The translations under genes were made by a program, and so were the position numbers. This document shows, piece after piece, positions 7,651 through 16,361 of a stretch of 64,000 nucleotides of DNA. The notes beneath the pieces were generated by a model. The model saw only the letters and a list, made by a program, of their open reading frames with translations. It had not been told where the DNA came from and did not search any database. Source of the stretch: Trichomonas vaginalis G3 (lineage: Eukaryota; Parabasalia; Trichomonadida; Trichomonadidae); contig NC_067208.1 of assembly GCF_026262505.1 (NCBI RefSeq), forward strand, positions 20,159,962 to 20,223,961. Direction: 5' to 3'. Every line of letters begins with the position of its first letter. The stretch's first letter is position 1.

Positions 7651-8542
7651 GTCCTTAATTTTGGTCTTTTTCGGAGTGATAAGTCGTCCTTTAAGTAATA
7701 TTTTTTTTCTCGAATTGCTAATTGAAAAATTAAATTCGAGAAAAGAGATTACAATAGTATTGTATGGACTATAATACATTAAAACCAAAAATAATTGTTA
7801 TAATTTAAATGAAGAAGTAATTTAAAACGATTTTATTTATGATCAAATTTTATATATTTTTTTGGATCAAATCCATTTTAATAGAATTTATATACTATTC
7901 ATCTATTAGTAAACACTACCGTATATTATTTTTTAAGCTATCTTATTTTTTGAAATTTTATTCAAATCTTTGGTCGCAAGAAGAATTGCATGATAAATAA
8001 AAACATTTAATCAAAGTCAATTTTATTTTTCATATTCAAATGGACTGAGTGTTAACATTTAACATTTTTTGCTAATTGTCGTCAAAATTAGGCGTAAAGC
8101 AAAAATTGATATTTCATATGGTTTTATGATAGATAAGCATTATATTCCCACTCATTATATTCGTAAATTTTGAGGTTTATCATTCGCTTTTAAGATCATT
8201 GAATTTGATTTTTATATAAAATAGTTATATATTAGAAAATAATATGAGTTTATGTGATATTTTTTTCAGAAGATTTCATTCTATATGCCTATGAAAAGTA
8301 CTCTCAAAACTAACTTTTTCCTAATTATAATTAAATCTAGAATATTGTATTATGCTTAGTATTATTTCATTTTTCTCATTCAATTTAGAATTTACAAATG
8401 TCAAAAAATTGAGAGCTGTCACTTTTGATGAATTTCTGTTTATTTTATTCGAATGGATGTTAGTTTTTATGATATTTCTATTATACTATATATGTCAAAT
8501 CATTGTATAATATATATATAAGATAAATAGCCCGAATTTTTT
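7651..8542. other. AT-rich DNA without recognised genes
   Basis: I see no supported ORF, RNA gene or repeat array here. The last bases before element B are a run of T that may form its target duplication. Confidence 0.5.
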
Positions 8543-9442
8543 AGTAGTAGATGAGTGCGGGTTGTGTGACTTTTTTTGTTACATCTATATATAGACGATG
8601 CATTAAAATATATTTATTTATAAATCATTAAAAAATTAACATTAATTTTAAAATAATTTATTTTTTTATCTTTTATAAAAGAAGCTATATATAGATGATG
8701 TCAGATATTCCGCGATTAATTAAACATTGTTTAAATCCTGAATGGGTTAAACTTCAATTTAAAAATGAAGATTGTGAATTATTAAATGAATATGAAAGCC
8801 AAAATAAGCTAATGAGGTATAAATATAATGATAAAGAATATTTAATTTCATGGAATCAATGGAGTCATAATCAAAGACCTCAAAACGAGAAGAAGAAATT
8901 GAAAATAATGAAATGGAAATCATTGATGACATTAAAGAGGATGGAATTCCTAAATTTTGTAGAAAACCTTTAGAACTAAGTTAGGAGCATATAAACGTAG
9001 AGTATTAAATCCTGAATATCTTAAACATTTATTTAAAAAGGAAGACTGTGAATTATTAAACGTTAATGATTATGAAAATGCAAAATCAAAACTGAGATAT
9101 AAATATATTGGAAGTGATGAAAGATGTAAAGATAAAGATAAAGTTTATACAGTTTCATATAATAACTGGCACACGTTAGGGATAAGAAAACATTTAGGAG
9201 ATTATGGTAAAAGTTCTGAATTCTTTAAATCTAGTATATACGAGAGAGTAAAAGAAATCAGATATAATTATCATTCATGAATGAAAGATTCACTACCATA
9301 ATGAAATAAAAAAATAGATTTTAAACATTCATGTCTTACATTTATGAATAATTTATTTTTATTTTGTATGAAACCAATATTAAAAATTCATGTCTTACAT
9401 TTTTTGAATAATTTATTTTTTTAATTCGTATGAAAATGAGTG
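8543..9442. repeat. Left TIR of element B
   Basis: It matches 25590-26491 in inverse orientation up to the word tgaaaatgagtg, after which the two sides diverge into different genes. Because the match ends just inside a start codon region (ATGAAAATGAGTG), the genes at 9430 and 25602 share their first four codons and their upstream region. Confidence 0.85.
8695..9280 (+). pseudogene. CELL/YKY two-repeat protein, left TIR copy (broken)
   Basis: The same gene as 25752-26339 on the other TIR. The start region MMSDIPRLIKHCLNPEW and the first repeat are visible, as is the second repeat further on. This copy is broken; the right TIR copy is open throughout. Both have tttatttttttatctttta upstream. 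Confidence 0.6.
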
Positions 9443-9711
9443 GATCAAGATTCGTAACCGTCAATCAATTAATGGATGTTCTTTCACCAATTCTTGAAAA
9501 TGTTAAACAAGTAGATGTTTATTTCGATGATTATGTAGAAAGTATATATTATAAAGGTAAGTTTAATATTAAACCTATTGCTTTTGCATTTGATAATAAA
9601 TTAATTGAAAATGCAAAAATTTGGGAATTAATTCCAGATATTGAATTTATAACAAATATTAATGATAAATGGTTTAACGAATTCCAACCACAAAAGTTCT
9701 TTGTAAATTAA
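9430..9711 (+). CDS. Maverick small protein (VNQLM family)
   Basis: A 93-residue protein starting at the edge of the TIR. FVTVNQLMDVLSPILENVKQ then VYFDDYVESIYYKGKFNIKP resembles the N-terminal part of the region at 36964-37387 in element C (YISVNKYMSGLKEELDPFAY, VYFYHFEKSSFSKVWNIEPV), so it is a conserved Maverick family. It is a mixed alpha/beta small protein of unknown role. Confidence 0.5.
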   Translation: MKMSGSRFVTVNQLMDVLSPILENVKQVDVYFDDYVESIYYKGKFNIKPIAFAFDNKLIENAKIWELIPDIEFITNINDKWFNEFQPQKFFVN

Positions 9712-9960
9712 TGATCAAAACTGAGGAAAAAGAATTTAACGGGTTTAAATATCATCCAATAAAGTTTCAGAACTAGAAAATGAAAAACTTCCGAAAAAAT
9801 TAAACGATAGACTTTCAAATGATCGTATTGAAAAAATAAATAAACTAGCAGAAGTTGCATTTAATAATGAAATATTTGATGAATATAACCTTGAACTCAG
9901 TGATGGACTTTAAGTCCTGGGCACTTTGTGCCTTGAGCTTTAAGGACCCGGGCTCAACGA
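9712..9960. other. Remnant coding-like DNA and composite hairpin
   Basis: Coding-like codon use continues after the 9711 stop but only in short pieces. From 9903 to 9962 there is a GC-rich composite hairpin, listed separately. Confidence 0.35.
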
Positions 9961-9962
9961 GT
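9903..9962. repeat. Composite GC-rich hairpin
   Basis: Visible stems are ggactt-t-aagtcc (9905-9917) and ggcac-ttt-gtgcc, with a further gag...ctc pairing. The ggcac-ttt/ttc-gtgcc stem recurs at 27891-27927. Composition contrasts sharply with the AT-rich surroundings. Confidence 0.6.
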
Positions 9963-10345
9963 CATGATTTATGAAATCAATAATTTGATTTATTCGCTCT
10001 TCAATAATTTCTATTCTTTTTGTTAAATCATCAATTTTCATTAATGAGGTGATTCTTGATTGAGGAATAGATTTTAAACTAACAACACCTTTTATTTTTG
10101 AAATTTTGAATCCATGACCTCCGGGTCTTGGACTCTGTCCTCAACTTTAAACATTTTATTCAATTTACATGTTGTCAATTCTTCAAATAATTTTTTATTA
10201 TTAGCATAATAGTCCATTAAATTCATCAACAATGAAAAAATTTTTATTTCAGTAATTGGTTTAACAACGTTTATTTTTGTTGAACATTTTCACTTTCATT
10301 TATTTCTTCCTCCTCTGTTTCATTTATTTTTAAAATCGGTTTCAT
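9961..10345 (-). pseudogene. Broken Maverick coiled-coil gene in element B
   Basis: Starts MKPILKINETEEEE on the minus strand and carries the same MFKV and coiled-coil coding region as 6539-6746. It is acidic at the N-terminus. It contains a GC-rich hairpin (10114-10140) that the copy at 6700 lacks. Role unknown. Confidence 0.45.
10114..10140. repeat. GC-rich hairpin insertion, empty site known
   Basis: Here the sequence between ...gaatccat and caactttaaac is about 26 bases of GC-rich, partly self-complementary DNA (gacctccgggtc, then ggactctgtcc). The paralogous stretch near 6700 reads gaatccatcaactttaaac without it. This is direct evidence that such hairpins are insertions. Confidence 0.75.
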
Positions 10346-10412
10346 TTATCATTAATAAAAAAATTAGAATATAAGTGATGAAATATATTTTTTAATTAAT
10401 ATTAAATCAGAG

Positions 10413-10703
10413 ATGGCGGCAGGATTCTTTAAAAAATTATGGGAAGGAATTAAGAAAGCTGCAAGTTGGGTTCATCAAAAGATTATTAAACCCGTTGCAA
10501 ACTTTTTGGCACCAGTAGCGAAAACGGCAGGAACTATCATAGGAGGAGTATTAGGTGCTAAAGCAGGTAATCCGGCGATGGGAGCACAAGCAGGTAACGC
10601 AGTTGGTGGAATTGCTGAAGGAATACTTAATAAAATAGGGGTAGATAGTGGAAAAATAAATAAATATTATTTTTATCTTAGTATCGGTTGTAGTCGACGA
10701 TAA
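10413..10703 (+). CDS. Small amphipathic/Gly-rich virion-like protein
   Basis: A 96-residue protein. An N-terminal amphipathic helix (MAAGFFKKLWEGIKKAASWV) is followed by a Gly/Ala-rich hydrophobic stretch (AGTIIGGVLGAKAGNPAMGA). It resembles membrane-active minor capsid proteins in general layout, such as adenovirus pVI-like lytic peptides; this is analogy only. It is convergent with 10673-10882, with a 31-base overlap, and the two share the N-terminal sequence MAAGFFKKLW, which points to duplication with inversion. Confidence 0.5.
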   Translation: MAAGFFKKLWEGIKKAASWVHQKIIKPVANFLAPVAKTAGTIIGGVLGAKAGNPAMGAQAGNAVGGIAEGILNKIGVDSGKINKYYFYLSIGCSRR

Positions 10704-10882
10704 ACCTTATCTCCTTTATTTAATACTTCCCTTACCGGAACATTAGGTGCTATTTGTTCAGCAACGTCACTAATTGCTTCTTTATTCTTAAATATCCAAT
10801 TTGCTCCTTTCTTAATTTCCCAAACTTTATGCGCTCCTCTTTTTACTTTATCCCACAGTTTCTTAAAGAATCCTGCAGCCAT
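10673..10882 (-). CDS. Second MAAGFFKKLW small basic protein
   Basis: A 69-residue protein. After the shared amphipathic start MAAGFFKKLWDKVKRGAHKV the rest differs from its neighbour: it is basic and lacks the Gly-rich stretch. It is divergent from the capsid-like gene (69 bases between ATGs). It may be a minor virion or core protein; no family recognised. Confidence 0.45.
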   Translation of the reverse strand: MAAGFFKKLWDKVKRGAHKVWEIKKGANWIFKNKEAISDVAEQIAPNVPVREVLNKGDKVYRRLQPILR

Positions 10883-10951
10883 AGTTGATTATTTCATTAA
10901 AATTAAAAATTCATTTTCATCTTTTAATTTTGATTTTTTATTTAATAATAA

Positions 10952-12592
10952 ATGACGACTAACTATTTAGTGCCAAACACTAAACCGATTAATGGAAATG
11001 TATTTCATTCATTCGAAAAGATAAATGAAATATTCGCAAAGAATGATGGAAGAAGATATTATAGAGAACTTGAAAGTTCATGCTATGACTCTGATGCTCC
11101 ATATTTTGATGATAAACAAACTCATTTAAGAATTACAAATCCGGCTCATGATGTGAACCAATTAGGTGACACATATATTAAACGCAAAGTTAAAGCAACT
11201 CTAGTTTCAAATAAAGCTTTCACATGTGATGCCGCTTTTAAATGCATGCGTTTATTCGTTGGTTATAAATCATCAAATCAAAGCTTTAAGCAATTAGAAG
11301 TAGAAACCGAAAGAGGTGATGCTGGTTATCTTCAGATGGATTGCGCCCGTGAATCTTTCGCATTTGCAACATATAAACCAAAATCAGAAAGGAAAGTTAA
11401 AAAGTTTGTTCATTCGTTATATAATAATGTTCAAAAATATGATAACTCAGTATGTGGTAAATATATTGACCCTTCAGAAGTTTTCAAGAAAGCAAATGAA
11501 GAAGTTGATGTCACTTTTGATATGATTATTCCGGTAAATGATTTGTTAGCATTTCAGGCGTTCGATGATTATCCTAAATCATTTGGTGAAATCATTCTTA
11601 AATATTATGTTTTCAGGGATACTTTAGTATTTTGTCAGGTTGACCCGTTAAGAGTTGCTGATTTACAAAATTACGTTTATGAAAAGATAACTGATGAAAA
11701 TTATGAAAAGATTATGAATCATGTTTATAAATATGATCGCAAATTCCAACAAATCGGACTTCCTGCCAAATTAATTACAAGCTTAGCCGCTACATCTGCT
11801 GACGCAACAGTTGAAGACGTTATTATTTCATGCACAAAGATGGAAGTTTTAGAGGATAAATGCATTACACCAGGATACGGTTTAATTGAAGAATCAGTTA
11901 AAGCAATACCACGTTTATTTAGTAAGGAAGATCCATTCATGATTCCAGCTCAACATATTGACGTTCGTTCACTAAATGGAGGTTGCATCACTCCTGAAGG
12001 TATTAGCTCAGATTTCTCATACGCTCTTCATAATGTTACAGATGTTGTGTTAACATTTCCGAAGAATGCAATGCAAAGAACGGTTTTAGAAAATCCAATG
12101 CTTCGAGGTCTTCAGGTCACTATAGATTCCAGAAACTTCCCCGATCAAGCGATGACCACAGTGGGTGACATATTCTTTACACGTATGCTTCAAGCTTCTG
12201 ATTTAGATGGAGTGAATGAATGCACAGAAGAATACGAGGACTCATTAACTAGACCACTGAATGATGATGATGGCACACCATTAGCTAGAACATGGAAAGA
12301 CCAAACTTCATTCTTATGCACTATTCCAGTTCAACGTGATGGAGCGGGTATATTCTTTGATGGATTAGAAACTTTCAACTCACAAGTTACAGTACAAGTG
12401 AAAGCTTATCCAATCATTCAGGGTGAAAATGACACTTACTGTTCAAAAGTGACAAATCCTCCTCAGGTTTGGTTTACTAGGACTACATATTGGACATGGA
12501 CACCGGATGAAGGTTTGAAATATCATCCAACAGGTACACCACCGCAGTATAGAAGTTCATATGATGAAATATTGATGAATAGAAATGTTTAA
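10952..12592 (+). CDS. Major capsid-like protein of element B
   Basis: A 546-residue protein and the best candidate for the major capsid protein. It is long, beta-rich, lies next to the packaging ATPase, and shares short aligned segments with the 806-2380 product (DMIIPVNDLLAFQAFDDYPK, GEIILKYYVF). Overall identity with the element A capsid is low by eye, so the two elements belong to distant Maverick lineages. Upstream is ttttttatttaataataaATG. No signal peptide or membrane segment is seen. A double jelly-roll fold is the family expectation and was not tested here. Confidence 0.65.
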   Translation: MTTNYLVPNTKPINGNVFHSFEKINEIFAKNDGRRYYRELESSCYDSDAPYFDDKQTHLRITNPAHDVNQLGDTYIKRKVKATLVSNKAFTCDAAFKCMRLFVGYKSSNQSFKQLEVETERGDAGYLQMDCARESFAFATYKPKSERKVKKFVHSLYNNVQKYDNSVCGKYIDPSEVFKKANEEVDVTFDMIIPVNDLLAFQAFDDYPKSFGEIILKYYVFRDTLVFCQVDPLRVADLQNYVYEKITDENYEKIMNHVYKYDRKFQQIGLPAKLITSLAATSADATVEDVIISCTKMEVLEDKCITPGYGLIEESVKAIPRLFSKEDPFMIPAQHIDVRSLNGGCITPEGISSDFSYALHNVTDVVLTFPKNAMQRTVLENPMLRGLQVTIDSRNFPDQAMTTVGDIFFTRMLQASDLDGVNECTEEYEDSLTRPLNDDDGTPLARTWKDQTSFLCTIPVQRDGAGIFFDGLETFNSQVTVQVKAYPIIQGENDTYCSKVTNPPQVWFTRTTYWTWTPDEGLKYHPTGTPPQYRSSYDEILMNRNV

Positions 12593-12616
12593 AATTATAA
12601 ATTTATTTTTGATTAA

Positions 12617-13444
12617 ATGGATTTAAATTCATCCACCCCTTATGAAGAATTAGCAGGAGTATATAATACATACGTAGATGATATGATTAATGAAGCATTG
12701 AGTGATAATAGAAATGCTCTATCTAAGGAAAAATTAATGAAAATTCCATATTCTGAATGTTACTTAAATTCAATCACTGCAGCAATTGGTAAACAAAATA
12801 AAGGTAAAACATTAACGATATTAAAACAAATTATCATTATTGCTAACACTTCACCCTATTCACATGTGTTAATTTATATCAACCGTTCAGGTTCACCTTC
12901 AGATGATACATTTGAATCTTTAAAGCATTTAATCAAAATTCCAATTATTTATTTATCACAAGAAGAAGCAGAAGATTATTTAAAAAACTTTGTAATGTAT
13001 AAAGAATTATATAATACAATCAAGAAGCAAGGATTAGAGGATAAAATTATTGATAAACAACGGGATGAATTATTTGAAACACTTTCTATTTCAAATTTTG
13101 ATAGAGAATTTTTGCATTCACTCATTTTTCTAGATGATGCGGTGAAATCAAAACTAATAACTAATGAGAAATCATATTTTAATCAATTATTAACTCAATG
13201 TCGACACATTCAGTGTTCATTCTTCATGGCTGTTCAATACTTTAAAGCATTAAGCACAAACATTAAATCAAACCTGTCCACCCTTTTCATTTTCAGTGGT
13301 TTTAGTCGTCAACAGTTGAACGTTATGCTTTATCAAGTGAATTTACCAATGAGCATTAATGAACTTTACACACAATATCAACAATTAGGAGAACATGGAA
13401 AAATAATAGTTGATTTAAATAAAGGTTCCATTAAATTCGAATAA
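12617..13444 (+). CDS. Genome-packaging ATPase (FtsK/HerA superfamily)
   Basis: A 275-residue P-loop ATPase. Walker A is at residues 58-65 (GKQNKGKT), followed by a hydrophobic strand (HVLIYINRSG), and Walker B is at 169-174 (LIFLDDA). Its size and placement, 24 bases after the capsid-like gene, match Maverick and poxvirus A32-type packaging ATPases, which drive DNA into the capsid. A later segment (CSFFMAVQYFKALSTNIKSN) parallels LTVAILMQTWRFLTLNIKRL in the element D ATPase and probably holds the sensor region. It looks whole. Confidence 0.85.
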   Translation: MDLNSSTPYEELAGVYNTYVDDMINEALSDNRNALSKEKLMKIPYSECYLNSITAAIGKQNKGKTLTILKQIIIIANTSPYSHVLIYINRSGSPSDDTFESLKHLIKIPIIYLSQEEAEDYLKNFVMYKELYNTIKKQGLEDKIIDKQRDELFETLSISNFDREFLHSLIFLDDAVKSKLITNEKSYFNQLLTQCRHIQCSFFMAVQYFKALSTNIKSNLSTLFIFSGFSRQQLNVMLYQVNLPMSINELYTQYQQLGEHGKIIVDLNKGSIKFE

Positions 13445-13484
13445 CTTTTTATAATTAATTTTTATTTTTTATTTATAATTAAAC

Positions 13485-14384
13485 ATGACAGAAATTGCAA
13501 ATCTTCTACAGGTTCCATTAAAACAAGGAACAAACAAAAAGGGTGCATATAATAGAACTATGAAAGTTCCAGACGGAATGAAAGAATTAGTCCACATTGT
13601 TGCCGGTCTTCAAAAGGATGTTAAACAAATGAGAAACGTTTTAACATTACCAGAAGCTCAAGCATATGCCAAACGTCACGGACCAAATTGGGAAGCACAC
13701 GAAGCAGACATTACGGGTCCAAATGGAAAACCTGATGGAATAAATGAAGTTTTCGTTACTGATGGTCAAGGAAATATTAAAGTCATAAATGGGTATAAAT
13801 TAACAATGACGGATTATCCTAAACGTAAAGCATATAATGAACATTATCCTATGCAATTTGATGAAAATGGAAAAGCTGTTAAACAATACATTGGAGAAGG
13901 TGAAAATGGTCCAATTAATTCATACCGTCATAATCCATATTCTTACTTCAATGAAGAATTAAATGCTATTGAAGAGGGACCGGATGGATTACCACGATAT
14001 TCTAACCAGTTTGATGGTCAATATGCAAATTTAAGACCTGAAATTCCAGCTAAGAAATTCTTTAAAGTTGCTTTATTCGATCCAGTTTTCGCAAATGTTA
14101 AAGATGAACTTAAACAGCAATTCCAACCAATTATAGTAGCAAGAATTGCATCAGGTGCTTTATCTCAAGCATTCAAAGATTTAATTAAGAAACCATTATA
14201 TCAGCAACGAGGTTTAACTTATGATTTAGTTAAGGAATCAGATAAAAGAAAATTTGAGAAATCAGATGATTATAAGAATGCAATTAATGAATATATTCGG
14301 TCTATTAATTTCGATGAAAATGCTAAAAATCAACTTCATGAACAAATACAGGAAATAATAGATTCAAAAGTTCCAGCAAAATAA
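13485..14384 (+). CDS. Maverick protein with GPNWE...DGINEVFV module
   Basis: A 299-residue protein of unknown function. Residues about 60-110 contain [20 protein letters not shown] then [17 protein letters not shown], a Gly/Asp-rich segment that looks like a calcium-loop or virion-assembly module. The C-terminal third is charged and helical ([20 protein letters not shown]). It lies between ATPase and CCG gene in the virion block, so a minor structural role is plausible but not shown. It is well-formed, with tttttattttttatttataatt upstream of the start. Confidence 0.5.
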   Translation: MTEIANLLQVPLKQGTNKKGAYNRTMKVPDGMKELVHIVAGLQKDVKQMRNVLTLPEAQAYAKRHGPNWEAHEADITGPNGKPDGINEVFVTDGQGNIKVINGYKLTMTDYPKRKAYNEHYPMQFDENGKAVKQYIGEGENGPINSYRHNPYSYFNEELNAIEEGPDGLPRYSNQFDGQYANLRPEIPAKKFFKVALFDPVFANVKDELKQQFQPIIVARIASGALSQAFKDLIKKPLYQQRGLTYDLVKESDKRKFEKSDDYKNAINEYIRSINFDENAKNQLHEQIQEIIDSKVPAK

Positions 14385-14415
14385 AAGTTTAAATATATTT
14401 TTTTTTCGAATATAA

Positions 14416-15102
14416 ATGAGAAGACGTTTCACTAGTCAAAAGAACACTAACGCAAAAGCAGAGATTACGGTTGGTTATAACGTAAATGATGATAAATCAC
14501 GAATTATTCAAAATGTTAAAGTTAATGTTAGTCCTGAATTAACAAGGTCAGCAACTCAACCAAATTTATTAACTCGTGACTTACCGAAGAATGAGGAGAA
14601 TGAAGAAAACCATGAGAATGGAGACCCAATCATTTTATCTGAACCTGGTAAAGAACCTGTTGAAATTCCCACTTATCCAACATACCCCCCACTTATAAAC
14701 CCAGGAATCTACGATTACAGTCGCAATGCGCCATATAAAATAGACATTAATTCTGAATTAATGAAAATTTACCGTGATATCATAACTGATAATTATGATT
14801 CAATAATAAATTTAATTGACCAATCCGGTTTAATTATTTTACCTTATGAATCATTAATTCACATTATCGCCATTCTTTGTGATGTTCAAGATTCAGACGT
14901 GAAGATTCAATTTTTCATAGATGATGAGGTTTCATGCTGCGGAACAGTTGCAAAAATAAATCCTATAAAGGATATTAGCACAATTAAGATATCAAAGAAC
15001 GGAACAACAACTGAACTTCATTTAACATATAATGATATTTATAATAAAATAGTTGATGAATATAAAATATCACTTGAAAAATTCTTTGTTAAGGCTATTT
15101 AA
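14416..15102 (+). CDS. CCG-signature Maverick protein (element B copy)
   Basis: A 228-residue protein. A low-complexity polar N-terminal half is followed by a conserved domain of about 110 residues: a helix (MKIYRDIITDNYDSIINLID), an ILPYESLIHII helix, and the invariant VSCCGTVAKI. The same order with CCG is found at 34269-34850 (DISCCGVSYNV) and 62449-63063 (EIECCGQTPPF). The CC pair could bind metal or make disulfides; unknown. The stop shares TTAA with the convergent gene that follows. Confidence 0.55.
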   Translation: MRRRFTSQKNTNAKAEITVGYNVNDDKSRIIQNVKVNVSPELTRSATQPNLLTRDLPKNEENEENHENGDPIILSEPGKEPVEIPTYPTYPPLINPGIYDYSRNAPYKIDINSELMKIYRDIITDNYDSIINLIDQSGLIILPYESLIHIIAILCDVQDSDVKIQFFIDDEVSCCGTVAKINPIKDISTIKISKNGTTTELHLTYNDIYNKIVDEYKISLEKFFVKAI

Positions 15103-15578
15103 TATTCAAGCATTAACATTATCGAATAATAATCCTTTGAATCATAATCGATAATAATTGACCTTTCACCAGTTTCTATCGTTTGTTTTATTTCTTTTTG
15201 TTCCCCACTATCCGGATCGGTCATTGTAATTGTTTTTGTTATAGTATCAGCTTTATCTTTAACTTCAATCTTTTTTCCATCGGGATATTTAAACCAAAAT
15301 TCCAAAAATTCGATATTGTCAATCTGTTCATATTTTAATCTATCAATTACATTTTTAATACCATCTGAAAATCTTATGAAATGGTCATTATATGGGTTTG
15401 ATTGAACTAAATTTGAATGAAGTGAAATATAACCTGATGATGAATATGACATCGACTCATATTTTCTGAAAACACTAAAATTTATAACATGAATGAATTT
15501 CTTATTCGTTGAATTTATGAATTCTTGAGGTAATCTTATTCTAGTTTTATTTATCACTGGAAAATAACGCTTTACCAT
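15099..15578 (-). CDS. Small convergent gene of the CCG module
   Basis: A 159-residue, beta-rich protein (FIHVINFSVFRKYESMSYSS, then IEFLEFWFKYPDGKKIEV). It is placed exactly like 33735-34250 in element C and 63060-63329 in element D: opposite strand, overlapping or abutting the CCG gene. Sequence similarity among the three is not obvious. It overlaps the preceding gene by 4 bases (TTAA) and is divergent from the next gene with 21 bases between ATGs. Confidence 0.5.
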   Translation of the reverse strand: MVKRYFPVINKTRIRLPQEFINSTNKKFIHVINFSVFRKYESMSYSSSGYISLHSNLVQSNPYNDHFIRFSDGIKNVIDRLKYEQIDNIEFLEFWFKYPDGKKIEVKDKADTITKTITMTDPDSGEQKEIKQTIETGERSIIIDYDSKDYYSIMLMLEY

Positions 15579-15599
15579 ATTTTTAATCGTAATAAAAAA

Positions 15600-16337
15600 A
15601 TGTCAATTATCAATATTATTTCGAATAATAACTGTGAATTAAATTTAACAGTTAGCGGAATTTATAATGTTACTCTCGTTTCTGTGAGTGGTAAATTTAA
15701 TCCCATTCTTTTAGACCCTTCAGATTATATATCATTTATTAAAGATGACCATGAGCCGCATAGCGGCGGGGTCGTAGACCTAAAAACGTATGATATGTAT
15801 ATAAATAATGTGATAACGAAATGGGATATTAACATGATTTTAAGTTATTTAAATGAATCATTTATCGTATGGTATGAAGAAAATTTTAAATCAAAACCTG
15901 ATAAACTTTTTGAACTTGATGAAATAAATAACCTTATTAAATTTCCGCTGAAAATTAAATTTTGTACTCCTCGTCTTCGTTCATTGTTGGGGATATTAAA
16001 TTTTGAAAAAGATGTTGGGGATGTTTTGTATTCTGACACTGGTTCTAATTTCATTTTAATCAAATGTGATAAAGTTAATACCCCAATGAGATTTTCACAT
16101 CAAACATTAGACCCTAACTCTTACCCATCAATACAAAACATTTTATCCATCAACTTAAACATATTTTCTTTATCATATCCGTTTCAATTATCCGGGAATT
16201 CATTTATTCTTCATTCAAAAGATTTATCAAATATTAAATTTAGAATAACTGACCTATTTGATTGTGATTTAGAATTTATGAATGAAATATTATGGCAATT
16301 TCAAATAGAAAAAATAGCTGATGAGATAACAGATTAA
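15600..16337 (+). CDS. Predicted jelly-roll minor capsid (penton-like) protein
   Basis: A 245-residue, beta-rich protein placed after the CCG gene as in elements C and D. The C-terminal LKDLSNIKFRITD-like segment (SKDLSNIKFRITDLFDCDL) parallels LKDMQFRLVDFQGEPVEL in the 63290-64000 product, supporting homology. A penton or minor capsid role is inferred from Maverick gene content. Residues around HEPHSGGVVD come from a GC-rich double hairpin (15748-15781) set in AT-rich code while the frame stays open. Confidence 0.5.
   Translation: MSIINIISNNNCELNLTVSGIYNVTLVSVSGKFNPILLDPSDYISFIKDDHEPHSGGVVDLKTYDMYINNVITKWDINMILSYLNESFIVWYEENFKSKPDKLFELDEINNLIKFPLKIKFCTPRLRSLLGILNFEKDVGDVLYSDTGSNFILIKCDKVNTPMRFSHQTLDPNSYPSIQNILSINLNIFSLSYPFQLSGNSFILHSKDLSNIKFRITDLFDCDLEFMNEILWQFQIEKIADEITD
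15748..15781. repeat. GC-rich double hairpin inside a Maverick ORF
   Basis: Stems ccgc-ata-gcgg and ggtc-gta-gacc follow each other. The string gcggcggggtcgtagacc recurs with one change (gcggcgaggtcgtagacc) on the minus strand of 23629-23647 inside polymerase B. Confidence 0.7.
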
Positions 16338-16361
16338 ATATTTATTTTTAAATCGTAATAA

